Assembly (NCBI GenBank): GCA_030612725.1
Contig: JAUWNJ010000019.1
Coordinates: 1-56,405, forward strand
Length of the DNA stretch: 56,405 nucleotides
Source of the DNA: Planctomycetales bacterium
GTDB taxonomy: Bacteria; Planctomycetota; Phycisphaerae; SM23-33
Direction: 5' to 3'
Under the pieces are notes generated by a model. It saw nothing but the letters and a program-made list of their open reading frames with translations, was not told the DNA's origin and ran no database searches. Position numbers and translations under genes: made by a program. The number at the start of each line of letters is the position of its first letter. Within the stretch, counting starts at the first letter, position 1. Positions 34,510-42,595 of this stretch are shown in pieces.

Positions 34510-34587
34510 GCCTGCGAAACCCGGACAATCGACCCCTTGATGCCGCCAGAGCGACGGACCTCAAGCCCGATTCTATCCCTTTCGCAA
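34510..34587 (-). ncRNA. Candidate structured leader RNA upstream of the small gene
   Basis: Read on the minus strand, the RNA folds into one long hairpin. The outer stem pairs 34579-34587 with 34510-34518 over nine pairs (CUUGCGAAA with UUUCGCAGG, one G-U). Then GGA/UCC (34522-34524 with 34575-34577), AAUCG/CGAUU (34567-34571 with 34526-34530) and CUUGA/UCAAG (34560-34564 with 34535-34539) stack inwards, closing on a CCG/CGG loop. The Shine-Dalgarno site of the small gene begins just downstream. I recognise no known riboswitch class. A homopolymer of nine G's and a few small hairpins fill the rest of 34588-34896. Confidence 0.4.
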
Positions 34588-34896
34588 GTGGGAAATGAAA
34601 CCCAGACTATAACGACCCCTTGGGGGGGGGTATGGATGCCTCCGTTGGCACCTCATTGGAATCTTACGATACATTCCAGCGAAATGCCTTTTCTTTCATG
34701 AATATCAGGCACTCTGACAAAACTCGGTTTGTCATAAGGTCAAGTGAAAAGCGCGAGGCCAAGGCGCCATGCCTCGCTGTCCCGTAGTACGTAGTACCGC
34801 TTACGCGGGGATGCCCTTGGCAAAGCAAGCACGCCAACGGACTTGTCAATTGGTTGACCGGTTCCGTTTTTCCTGGCTTTAGCTCCGTGGTTACTA

Positions 34897-36108
34897 TCAA
34901 TTGCCGCCGATGCGACGTCTGCGGGCCAACAGCCCCACGCCCCCCACCAACAGCAACAACGCCGCCGCCGGCTCGGGTACGTACATGACGAAGTAGGTCA
35001 TGTGGTTGGTCCAGACGACGAGATCGTCGCCGATATTCAGATAACCGGCATCGACGCCCAACGATCCGAGCAGGCTGCCGTCGTCGGCTTCGAGCATCGT
35101 GTCGATCAGGTGAAACTCGTCCATGTACGGGTTGGACCACCCGACGAGTTTGCCGGCCTGACCGTTGAACTGAAGTCGCACAGGGTTGTCGAACGTGATT
35201 TTCTCGTAATCATCGCCCACGCCGTAGGCCACTAAATCCACAACGTCGTCCGGGTTGGGGATACCGAAATCCTCAGGGTATTCATAATCATCGTCCTCGT
35301 ACCACGGCCCGTAGAAGCCGTCCGTCAACTCCGCGCCGCCCATGTAGGCGGTCGTGTTGGCCGGAATGGACAACGTCACGAGGTTGTCGTCGTAAGTCCT
35401 GGCGGTCAGGTCAACGGGGCCGTCCATGGGCCCGGGGTAATCGATCCACTCATCGTCGTCGAGGTACGCGTCGAGAACGCTGTAACCCCCACTGGCGGTA
35501 ACCAGGCTCACGCTGACATTATCAAAATAGAAGCCTTGCCACGCAGTGTAGGCCTGCGCGTAGCTATCGATGCGGAATCGAACGCGGAAGCCCGAGGTGC
35601 AGAACATCGGGGCGAGAGTCCTGGAAATGGTTCGCCATGAACCGGAAACCGTCTGATCTCCGCTGGCTTTGTAAAGTTCTTTCCAGGTCAGACCGTAGTT
35701 ATTGCTGACCTCAATGCTGCCGCTGCCGCTGTGGATGTTCATATAGTCCATCCACCCCAACGTAACTGCGTATCCGACGCCGTGAGCGGACAGGTTGATA
35801 TTCGGGGACTTCACGTAGCTATACTCCCTGGCGAAATATCCACCGGTCAACGCATTGGTGGCGGGGTTCACAGGGTCCCGTGCAGTGCCCCAACAATACC
35901 ATGGATAGGGCTGGAGATACCCAATGCTGGCTACGCCGAGTCTCCATGAATTCGGGCTGGAGCTGATCAGTTTACCCGAGGCCCAGCCCGCTGTTCCCGA
36001 CGCGAAGTTCTCCGAATAAACTGTCCCCGGCGCATCGGCGCTAAATGCCTGTGAGCTAACTCCCAAGAGCAACAGCGCGCACAATAATCCCAAAGTGTTC
36101 TTTTTCAT
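34897..36108 (-). CDS. Secreted PEP-CTERM protein with Asp/Tyr-rich stretch
   Basis: This 403-residue protein has a signal peptide at about residues 1-24 (MKKNTLGLLCALLLLGVSSQ then AFSAD). Residues of about 30-210 resemble a jelly-roll or discoidin-like fold (GWASGKLISSSPNSWRLGVA; RVRFRIDSYAQAYTAWQGFY). An acidic stretch follows (WYEDDDYEYPEDFGIPNPDD), and a C-terminal tail VPEPAAALLLLVGGVGLLA and RRRR marks it for PEP-CTERM sorting. Its start has a GGAGCGAAAAG site. It is probably exported; the function is unknown and the carbohydrate-binding idea is only by fold-like appearance. Confidence 0.8.
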   Translation of the reverse strand: MKKNTLGLLCALLLLGVSSQAFSADAPGTVYSENFASGTAGWASGKLISSSPNSWRLGVASIGYLQPYPWYCWGTARDPVNPATNALTGGYFAREYSYVKSPNINLSAHGVGYAVTLGWMDYMNIHSGSGSIEVSNNYGLTWKELYKASGDQTVSGSWRTISRTLAPMFCTSGFRVRFRIDSYAQAYTAWQGFYFDNVSVSLVTASGGYSVLDAYLDDDEWIDYPGPMDGPVDLTARTYDDNLVTLSIPANTTAYMGGAELTDGFYGPWYEDDDYEYPEDFGIPNPDDVVDLVAYGVGDDYEKITFDNPVRLQFNGQAGKLVGWSNPYMDEFHLIDTMLEADDGSLLGSLGVDAGYLNIGDDLVVWTNHMTYFVMYVPEPAAALLLLVGGVGLLARRRRIGGN

Positions 36109-36338
36109 CTTTTCGCTCCTTTATATACACGAGTGTTCCTTGCCCCTCGGCCTCCAAAAAAACCGAGACTCATCACACATGCATAACTCCACCCTTTGCC
36201 TGATAAGAGAAAGAAAAGCCAACTTCGTGGTTAATTGAGCAAAGCCGATCGCCGCACCAAACATTATACCGCAATTTCCCGATTAAGCAAGCCTGAAATT
36301 ACGTCGGATAGCGTAAAGTATTGTGTGCCTGCCTTCAT

Positions 36339-36728
36339 CTATTTCATCATTGTTGTAATCAGATGTCCGGTTCGCATACCGAGAAAGGTCAGGGCGATAC
36401 CGACGACTACACTGATTCCGATATAGATTGCGGCAGTAAGATATTCGCCATCGCGGACGAAGTTGAGGTTTTCGAGGCTGAAGGTCGAGAAAGTCGTGAA
36501 AGCGCCGATGAATCCCACAACCGCGACGAACCGCACCTCGTGCGGAATGGTCCCGGTTAATGCGATCCAGTGAAAAGCCAGACCTATCAGGAAGCAGCCA
36601 AGCAGATTAACCGACAGCGTCCCCCATGCCATCCCGGGACCAAGCCACCGTTGAACGGCCTCGGTCAACCCGTATCGACACACCGCACCAGCCGCCCCGC
36701 CCAACGCAATCCAAAGCAAATTTGTCAA
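36339..36728 (-). CDS. crcB: Fluoride efflux channel
   Basis: This 129-residue Fluc/CrcB protein exports fluoride as an antiparallel dimer. It has four predicted helices. The key family segment is GAFTTFSTFSLENLNFVRDG, with the pore Phe and Thr/Ser residues, and the N-terminal block GGAAGAVCRYGLTEAVQRWL is typical. It starts at a TTG codon at 36728, with AAAGGA eight bases upstream. No fluoride riboswitch was recognised upstream; instead a perfect 21-bp inverted repeat (36748-36794) lies in the gap to the preceding gene. Confidence 0.93.
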   Translation of the reverse strand: MTNLLWIALGGAAGAVCRYGLTEAVQRWLGPGMAWGTLSVNLLGCFLIGLAFHWIALTGTIPHEVRFVAVVGFIGAFTTFSTFSLENLNFVRDGEYLTAAIYIGISVVVGIALTFLGMRTGHLITTMMK

Positions 36729-36747
36729 TTTTCAATCCTTTATATTC

Positions 36748-36794
36748 GGGGACACCATACTATTTTTTCAGACAAAAAATAGTATGGTGTCCCC
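36748..36794. repeat. Perfect 21-bp inverted repeat, GGGGACACCATACT type
   Basis: Arms 36748-36768 (GGGGACACCATACTATTTTTT) and 36774-36794 are exact reverse complements around CAGAC. It lies 20 bases before crcB and 20 bases after the stop of the fusion gene. Sequences starting GGGGACACCATACT are found as palindromes in many bacterial genomes and, as far as I recall, near REP-associated (RAYT) transposases; no such gene is present here. Confidence 0.85.
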
Positions 36795-36814
36795 AAATAA
36801 AACCGCCTCTTTTG

Positions 36815-39301
36815 TTATATGCTCAAAATCCCGCTACCCGCTACCGGGTGGCAGAGGTGGACGTCGAACTTCAGGCCTCGGGGTTGGTAGTAACCCTTTC
36901 GCAGGGCGGACGTTACCCGATTTACGGCATCTGACCGGCAGAGGATCATGGCACATCCGCCAAGCCCCGCCCCGGCCAATTGCGCACCCAAAACGCCCTT
37001 CGTCGAGCAGGCGATATCGACCAGCAGGTCAATCTCCGGCGTGGAGCAGGCGTATCGCCCCGGCTGGGCCCAGAGGGCGGCGTCGGCGCAGCGTTCCGGG
37101 TCGCCGGAGGCAATTTCAGATGCCAGCCTGTCCAAACGGGCGTCGCTGTAAGAGAGCACATGCGCCTTTGTTTTTCGTCCGGTGAATCGCACTAATCTGT
37201 CGCCGTCATGGCTGATGCGCATCAGGGTTCCGATTTCATCCCCCCTGCCTTTTTGCAGCAGGTCGGCGTACCTATCACCCCGCAGGCACTCGGATATACC
37301 GAACATGGCCACGTCGCGCAGACGATAAGGCCCCACGTCATCATGAGTGGCGAATATTTCCTTAAGCCTGTCCGATTCGCCGTCCAACAATCGTGCCGCG
37401 CCTCGTCTAGTTATCTGCACCGGAAGGCGTTTCAGTGCCCGGTACACCTCCGCCGGCGAGACACCCAGAGCGACGGGGTCAACATCACGAAGGTGCTCCA
37501 TGTTTCGCAGTATTGCAACTCGCCGCTTCAGAACCATCTCGGCAAGGTTGTAACAGGCGACGCGATGATTGTATGTATCTCGCGCCCCGGCGCTCTTGGC
37601 GGCGCGGATACCGCTGTTGGCGATAACCAGGGACAATGCGTCGGGCCAGGCGATGGTCTCGGCGATGTGGAACGGAAAGAACCCCACCCTTGCAATCCGT
37701 CCGCGTTCGCCGCTTCTAATGGCTGCATGGTCGGCGCTTCCACCGCGAGAACCGACGAACCACTCACCCTCGCCGCACAAATCGACAAACTGCCGCGTGG
37801 TTATGTCCAGACCGTTCAACGCCACAGCCACCTCGGCTACGCCTACGACCATCGCCGACGAACTGCTCAATCCCGCGCCCATCGGGATATTACCGGAAAC
37901 CGCGAAATCGACGCCGGTCAGACGGTGGTCCGTGCATGCATGTTGAAGTCGCAGAATTGCTGCGCGTGCATAGTTGCTCCAGTCGCCGCGCGAAGCCTCA
38001 AGAACCTGTCGAACGGTCGTGGAATTGATGAAATCCATCCATCCGTACCAGTCGGCTGAACGAAGCAGATCGCCGATGCGAAACTTCCTGCGGGGGAACT
38101 CCCGCCACTGCCGATTCACCAGCGTAACCGTGTCGTCGTTCCTGGGACCGGCCATCAGTAAAACCTCGCGATTAATGGCCATGACGTTGACGAATCCGCC
38201 GCGATGGTCGATGTGCCGTCCCAGAAGATTAATTCGCCCCGGCGCTCGCGTAAGCACGCTTTTCCGGCTTGGTCCGTAGGCTTTTATAAATGTTTTTACC
38301 ACGCCGGCGAACGCTTTGCGCCGCTCGGCAAGGAGGTTCTCGTCGGGTCCGTAAATTCCCGTCATTGCCCGTCTGAGTCGCGGCGGGTTCTGCTTGATAA
38401 TCTTCAACCACTCTGCCGCCGGTTTGAAGCACCGTCGCGAAAGTTTCGCCCCTGCTGCGGTAATCTTTCGTCGTCGAGCATCCCGGTTTCGCAGAACCTC
38501 CTCGGCCCCGAGCAGTTCTTCCGGCGTGTTGTAGGCCATCAGGTCTTCGCCATTTTTTACGTGCAGCAGGGTGATTTTTCCGCCTGCGCCGACGACGTAC
38601 TCGACCGTATCGGTCAGGTAAAGTTCTCCCTGGGCGTTATCGTCATTCAGCGATGCGATTGCCCGGTAGAGAGTTTCTGCTTTGAACAGGTACAGCGAGG
38701 GGTTGACGGTTAGGCTTCGCCGTTCGATTTGCCTGGCCGAAAAACGCCTTCCTGAAAGTCGGATTGATTTTCCGGTTTTTGCCGCCCGTCGGACGTCGGC
38801 AAGTTCCACGATTCCCAACGGGTTACCGCTGGAGTCGATGACGATCCGCCCCGCCGTTGTCTTGGACGTCTTCACAAGAGTCGCAAGGGTAAGGTTCGGA
38901 TCGGCCCGGGTGTGCCGGTCGATAAGTTCCGCCACAACGTGCGGCTGGATGACCTTGTCGCCCATCGATATCATCACGTTCCCGTCGTACCCAGCCGACT
39001 TAAGGTGTTCGACAGCACACGCGACGGCGTGACCGGTACCTCGCGGGTTGACCTGATAGACGAACGCAACGTCGGGATGCACGGTCGCTATCGTGGAGAT
39101 GACCTGCTCGGCCATTTGTCCGACGACGACCAGGAACCGCGAAAGACCTACGGATTTCATCATCCCGACCATTCGCACAATCGCCGGCGTTCCGGCAATG
39201 TCGAAGCAGACCTTGTGCTTGTCGGTCGAGCGCATCCGCTTACCGTAACCACCACATAAAATCACACTTACTATATCGCTGTACTCTATCGATGCCTCCA
39301 T
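36815..39301 (-). CDS. Bifunctional nucleotidyltransferase / galactokinase-like GHMP kinase fusion
   Basis: This 828-residue fusion begins with a sugar-nucleotide transferase (about residues 8-280): VSVILCGGYGKRMRSTDKHK, then VYQVNPRGTGHAVACA and the acidic MISMGDKVIQPH. It ends with a galactokinase-type GHMP kinase (about 345-828), with TRAPGRINLLGRHIDHRGG, the ATP loop NIPMGAGLSSSSAMVV, and GGSADHAAIRSGERG for the catalytic Asp. In true galactokinases the first motif reads GEHTDY; here Glu is Arg and Tyr is His, so the sugar may differ. The product could phosphorylate a sugar and then activate it to an NDP-sugar, as the fucose enzyme FKP does by a similar fusion. No clear Shine-Dalgarno site precedes the ATG. 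Confidence 0.85.
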   Translation of the reverse strand: MEASIEYSDIVSVILCGGYGKRMRSTDKHKVCFDIAGTPAIVRMVGMMKSVGLSRFLVVVGQMAEQVISTIATVHPDVAFVYQVNPRGTGHAVACAVEHLKSAGYDGNVMISMGDKVIQPHVVAELIDRHTRADPNLTLATLVKTSKTTAGRIVIDSSGNPLGIVELADVRRAAKTGKSIRLSGRRFSARQIERRSLTVNPSLYLFKAETLYRAIASLNDDNAQGELYLTDTVEYVVGAGGKITLLHVKNGEDLMAYNTPEELLGAEEVLRNRDARRRKITAAGAKLSRRCFKPAAEWLKIIKQNPPRLRRAMTGIYGPDENLLAERRKAFAGVVKTFIKAYGPSRKSVLTRAPGRINLLGRHIDHRGGFVNVMAINREVLLMAGPRNDDTVTLVNRQWREFPRRKFRIGDLLRSADWYGWMDFINSTTVRQVLEASRGDWSNYARAAILRLQHACTDHRLTGVDFAVSGNIPMGAGLSSSSAMVVGVAEVAVALNGLDITTRQFVDLCGEGEWFVGSRGGSADHAAIRSGERGRIARVGFFPFHIAETIAWPDALSLVIANSGIRAAKSAGARDTYNHRVACYNLAEMVLKRRVAILRNMEHLRDVDPVALGVSPAEVYRALKRLPVQITRRGAARLLDGESDRLKEIFATHDDVGPYRLRDVAMFGISECLRGDRYADLLQKGRGDEIGTLMRISHDGDRLVRFTGRKTKAHVLSYSDARLDRLASEIASGDPERCADAALWAQPGRYACSTPEIDLLVDIACSTKGVLGAQLAGAGLGGCAMILCRSDAVNRVTSALRKGYYQPRGLKFDVHLCHPVAGSGILSI

Positions 39302-39383
39302 AACGACAATTCTTTATTTAATCGGCCTCCACGTCAACCCGGAATTATACATTCCATTCCGCTCCTGATACCGATAAACTTAC

Positions 39384-39415
39384 AGGGCATAGGGCATAGG
39401 GCACAGGACATAGGG
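39384..39415. repeat. AGGGCAT heptamer tandem repeat
   Basis: Four tandem 7-bp units (AGGGCAT AGGGCAT AGGGCAC AGGACAT), then AGGG, lie just before the 39425 start codon. The last AGGGAG may also serve as that gene's Shine-Dalgarno site. Confidence 0.75.
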
Positions 39416-39424
39416 AGATTTCTC

Positions 39425-39943
39425 ATGACCAGGTTGTTGAACAACCCGGAATACGGCGTGCGAGGCCGGATGGTGGCGATTGATAATTCGGGGCTGCTGG
39501 GTCCTTTCTTCACACTGCGAATCCCGCCGAACACATTCGACCTCCAGAGACCCGGAAGTTACATCGACCTTCGTCTCCTGGATTCGGCCCGCAAGATCAT
39601 GCAAAAACGCATCCACATCGACGACGAACTGAACGTAATCATCCACACCGCCACCGCAGCGGTCGAAAAAGGCACCAGGGGCGAACTCACTTTCCAGATC
39701 GTGCCCAAAGGCAAAAGCCAGCGAATCAGCCATACCACCCGCCGGTTCGAATCGCTCATGCCCGTTAACGGTAAAGTAATCGACAACGACGCCCATCACG
39801 TCATCGTCGTCGATGCCGGCGTGCCCGTCGTCGTCAGCCTGCTCGAACACAAACCGACGCAGACAAAAAAAATCAAAATCAACTCATGGATAACCTTCTG
39901 GCCAGTACCACCGACGCACGGAATAATCCTGGGAAAGATTTAA
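39425..39943 (+). CDS. Protein of unknown function
   Basis: This 172-residue protein has an AGGGAG site overlapping a heptamer repeat upstream. It has no signal peptide or membrane helix. The sequence looks beta-rich with many charged residues (RGRMVAIDNSGLLGPFFTLR; GKVIDNDAHHVIVVDAGVP) and could be a small barrel. No family was recognised. It stands alone, facing away from the fusion gene, with repeats on both sides. Confidence 0.65.
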   Translation: MTRLLNNPEYGVRGRMVAIDNSGLLGPFFTLRIPPNTFDLQRPGSYIDLRLLDSARKIMQKRIHIDDELNVIIHTATAAVEKGTRGELTFQIVPKGKSQRISHTTRRFESLMPVNGKVIDNDAHHVIVVDAGVPVVVSLLEHKPTQTKKIKINSWITFWPVPPTHGIILGKI

Positions 39944-39946
39944 AGA

Positions 39947-40067
39947 GAATATTGAATATCGAACAGAGAATTGTGAATTTCGAAGTAAAAACAGATTTGC
40001 CAATGCGGCTGTGGACCGTTCTTTTTTACTCCGAAATTCAAAATTCCTTGCTCAATATTCAATATTC
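39947..40067. repeat. Inverted repeat, GAATATT heptamer type
   Basis: Arms 39947-39991 and 40023-40067 pair over about 45 bp with roughly seven mismatches. The left arm opens with GAATATTGAATATCGAAC and the right ends with CAATATTCAATATTC, the same type as the inner arms at 11290-11405. No outer GTAGGCTGGGACGG arms occur here. Confidence 0.8.
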
Positions 40068-40114
40068 CCTTATAGACGCTCCTGTTATCGACTGCTAACT
40101 TCCAGGGAGAACAC

Positions 40115-40945
40115 ATGGTTACATTCAGCGCATTCGCCGACGAGATTGCACCTGACCTTAAGACACAGATGGAAGTCTGTGCAGCCAACGGTGTCCGGTG
40201 TATCGACGTCCGCGCCATCGACAAAATCAACGTATCGGAATTCACCGTCAAACAGGCGCGCGAATACGCCGGGCAATTGGCGGACGGCGGGTTCGCCACA
40301 GCCTGCATCGGTTCGCCGATAGGCAAAATCCGCATCGACGAACCGTTCAAACCTCACCTGGACCTGCTGAAACACTGCTGCGAGTTGGCCCACATATTCG
40401 GGTCCGACTACATTCGCATCTTCAGTTTCTACGGGCCTGAAGGTGGGAATATCGCAGAGCACCGCGACAAGGTGATGGACCAAATCTCCGAGATGGTTTC
40501 AACCGCAGAACAAGCGGATGTCGTACTTCTGCACGAGAACGAAAAGGCTATCTACGGAGCCGCACCCGACGGCGTCAAAGACATCTTCGCGACGATCAAG
40601 AGCGACTACCTCAAGGGCATATTCGACCCCGCCAATTTCGTCGAGGAGGGTTTCGCCCCCTGCGACGAAGGCTGGGCGAAAGGTCTGGCTGAACTGACAC
40701 ACTACTTTCATATCAAGGACAAGGACAGGGACGCGGAAACCTGCGTACCGGCCGGCGAGGGCGAAGGGCAGATTCCTGAAATCCTCGCCGACGCGAAGGC
40801 TCGCGGGTTCGACGGATACATGACGCTCGAACCGCACATGGCCCACGTCGGACAGTTCAGCGGATTCACGGGACCTGAATTGTTCGTAAAAGCAGCATCG
40901 GCGTTGAAAGCAGTTTGTGATAAAGTCGGATTGAGTTACGAATAA
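40115..40945 (+). CDS. Sugar phosphate isomerase/epimerase-like TIM barrel protein
   Basis: This 276-residue protein belongs to the xylose isomerase-like TIM barrel (AP endonuclease family 2) superfamily. Metal-ligand candidates are Glu in VVLLHENEKAIYGAAPDGVK, Asp in LKGIFDPANFVEEG, His in LTHYFHIKDKDRD, and Glu in GYMTLEPHMAHVG. Such proteins isomerise or epimerise sugars or cyclitols with a divalent metal. The start has an AGGGAGA site. It is followed 21 bases later by bioY, possibly by chance. The substrate is unknown. Confidence 0.85.
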   Translation: MVTFSAFADEIAPDLKTQMEVCAANGVRCIDVRAIDKINVSEFTVKQAREYAGQLADGGFATACIGSPIGKIRIDEPFKPHLDLLKHCCELAHIFGSDYIRIFSFYGPEGGNIAEHRDKVMDQISEMVSTAEQADVVLLHENEKAIYGAAPDGVKDIFATIKSDYLKGIFDPANFVEEGFAPCDEGWAKGLAELTHYFHIKDKDRDAETCVPAGEGEGQIPEILADAKARGFDGYMTLEPHMAHVGQFSGFTGPELFVKAASALKAVCDKVGLSYE

Positions 40946-40966
40946 CAAATATCGAAAGGTCTCTGA

Positions 40967-41500
40967 ATGAACGCGATAACCTTATCCGCAATAATACCTC
41001 GCCGGCGAACGCTGGCAGACGAAATCATTCTCGTTCTGCTCGGAGCCGCTGCTGTGGCTGTATCGGCGCAGGTGAAATTCCCCCTCTGGCCGGTGCCGAT
41101 AACGCTCCAGACATTCGCCGTGCTGCTTGTGGCCGCCTTGCTCGGACCGGCGCGTGGGCCGGCGAGTATCCTGACCTACCTCACCGCCGGAACCGCCGCT
41201 CCGGTGCTCTTCGCCAACCCCGCGGGACTTCCAGGCCCCACCGGCGGATACCTCATCGGTTTTGCCGTCGCCGCCTTCGTTGTGGGCACGCTCTTCGAGC
41301 GTGGCTGGGGCCGAAGCCGGGCGTCAATGCTGTGGGCCCTGATTATCGGCACCGCCGTCATCTTCGCCGTCGGCGTGCCCTGGCTTATGATGTTCGTACC
41401 GGCATCGGCGGTCCTGAAAGCAGGACTGTGGCCATTCCTGCCGGGGGCAGTCCTGAAAATCGCTCTGGCTGGCGTCGTGCTGACGCGGATAAATAGATAA
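40967..41500 (+). CDS. bioY: Biotin transporter substrate-binding (S) component
   Basis: This 177-residue BioY-family protein is the S component of an ECF vitamin transporter, with about six helices. The family core is PVPITLQTFAVLLVAALLGP, followed by a GPTGGYLIGFAVAAFVVGTL block; the basic RRRTLADE N terminus is common. BioY can work alone or with the shared ECF module; no EcfA/EcfT genes are nearby. An AAAGG site precedes the ATG. It probably belongs to the same transcript as the isomerase-like gene. Confidence 0.92.
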   Translation: MNAITLSAIIPRRRTLADEIILVLLGAAAVAVSAQVKFPLWPVPITLQTFAVLLVAALLGPARGPASILTYLTAGTAAPVLFANPAGLPGPTGGYLIGFAVAAFVVGTLFERGWGRSRASMLWALIIGTAVIFAVGVPWLMMFVPASAVLKAGLWPFLPGAVLKIALAGVVLTRINR

Positions 41501-41506
41501 CGCTGA

Positions 41507-41626
41507 GTGGCACCTTCAACCGGAACGAAGTGGAGGTTGTGGGTGCTGGATGAACAATGACGCAGAGCACCCACAAGCTCCGCTTCCCATAGGGACACTA
41601 CGTGTCGCTACGCTTGAAGGTGCCAC
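41507..41626. repeat. Nested inverted repeat, GTGGCACCTTCAA type
   Basis: The outer arms GTGGCACCTTCAA (41507-41519) and TTGAAGGTGCCAC (41614-41626) pair perfectly. The inner arms, 41527-41547 and 41566-41586, pair over 21 bp with two mismatches (right arm AGCACCCACAAGCTCCGCTT). Nested construction mirrors the element at 11241-11456 but with unrelated sequence. It separates bioY from the following lipoprotein gene. Confidence 0.8.
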
Positions 41627-41660
41627 CCAATGTAGAAAAATATATCGAAAGGAGCAAATC

Positions 41661-42584
41661 ATGCCGAACACGCGCCGTATTCTGATTGTCGTCGGGATTT
41701 CCCTTTGTGCCTTCGTATCCACCGGCTGTGAACCGGTCGGGCCAGCCAGCGGCAGTAAGCCTGTCGGACCAGGCGGCTTCTGTGAACCGGTCAGACCGGT
41801 CAGCGTTAAAATCGGGCAAGTCTGGCTTGTGGATGAAACCTATACCCCGGCAGATAAAGCCGTTGAGGCGCGAATGAATGAGATTGTGCCAAAGATGCAA
41901 TTCGACGGTATGGCGTTCGAGGATGTCGTTCAGTTCCTCCGCAAAACCGGCAAGGTTAATATCTACGTCAAGTGGGACGCACTTGAGCAAGCCGGCGTAA
42001 CGAAGAATACGAAGGTCAGTGTCGATTTGACTAATGTAACGTTTGCAAAGGCTCTGCGTGTCATACTGGAAAAGGTTGGCGGCGTAACCCCGATGGGGTA
42101 TCTCATTGACGAAGGCGTTGTAACAATATCAACCGGGGACGACCTGTCCCGTTACACATTTACCCGTGTCTATGATGTTAGCGACCTGATCAAACCCAAG
42201 CCGCTGGACGCGATGCCTCCCCCATTCTCCCGCGAAGCGGTTCATCAGCCCGTCAGAACTTCACAAGGATCGACCAATTCAGGTTCGGGCAGCGGTCCTG
42301 CGGGGTGGGACGATGATGATTACGATGATAATGACGATGACTATGACTATGACGACCTGGAGGAGCGGACCGATGACCTGATGAACATTATACGAACCGC
42401 AGTAGAACCGGCCTCCTGGCGTGGTGGTGAGTGCGGTGGAGATATCGGCAGCGTCAGGGCGTTTGACGGAAAACTGGTTATAACCCAAACCAAACCGGTC
42501 CATCGCCGAATCGTCCGTCTTCTGTCGGCTATGCGCGGGCAGACACCGACGCTGCAGGCCCGGAAGAAATCCGCATCTAAATAG
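41661..42584 (+). CDS. Lipoprotein with secretin-like N-domain
   Basis: The protein has 307 residues from ATG 41661 (AAAGGAGCAAATC upstream); the longer frame crosses the repeat and is not used. A lipoprotein signal has lipobox STGC. Residues of about 60-165 resemble the small N-domain/STN fold of secretins (FEDVVQFLRKTGKVNIYVKW; LTNVTFAKALRVILEKVGG). A stretch of Asp and Tyr (DDYDDNDDDYDYDDL) follows and then a C-terminal domain ending in ITQTKPVHRRIVRLLSAMRG. Similar proteins are common in planctomycetes; the role is unknown. Confidence 0.78.
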   Translation: MPNTRRILIVVGISLCAFVSTGCEPVGPASGSKPVGPGGFCEPVRPVSVKIGQVWLVDETYTPADKAVEARMNEIVPKMQFDGMAFEDVVQFLRKTGKVNIYVKWDALEQAGVTKNTKVSVDLTNVTFAKALRVILEKVGGVTPMGYLIDEGVVTISTGDDLSRYTFTRVYDVSDLIKPKPLDAMPPPFSREAVHQPVRTSQGSTNSGSGSGPAGWDDDDYDDNDDDYDYDDLEERTDDLMNIIRTAVEPASWRGGECGGDIGSVRAFDGKLVITQTKPVHRRIVRLLSAMRGQTPTLQARKKSASK

Positions 42585-42595
42585 ATATTACCTGC

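Noticed and set aside
34620-34629. Run of nine G's as a functional G-quadruplex or slippage site
   Set aside because: A single homopolymer cannot be distinguished from a sequencing artefact here.
36729-36814. Fluoride riboswitch before crcB
   Set aside because: The gap is occupied by a perfect palindrome and shows no fluoride riboswitch motif.
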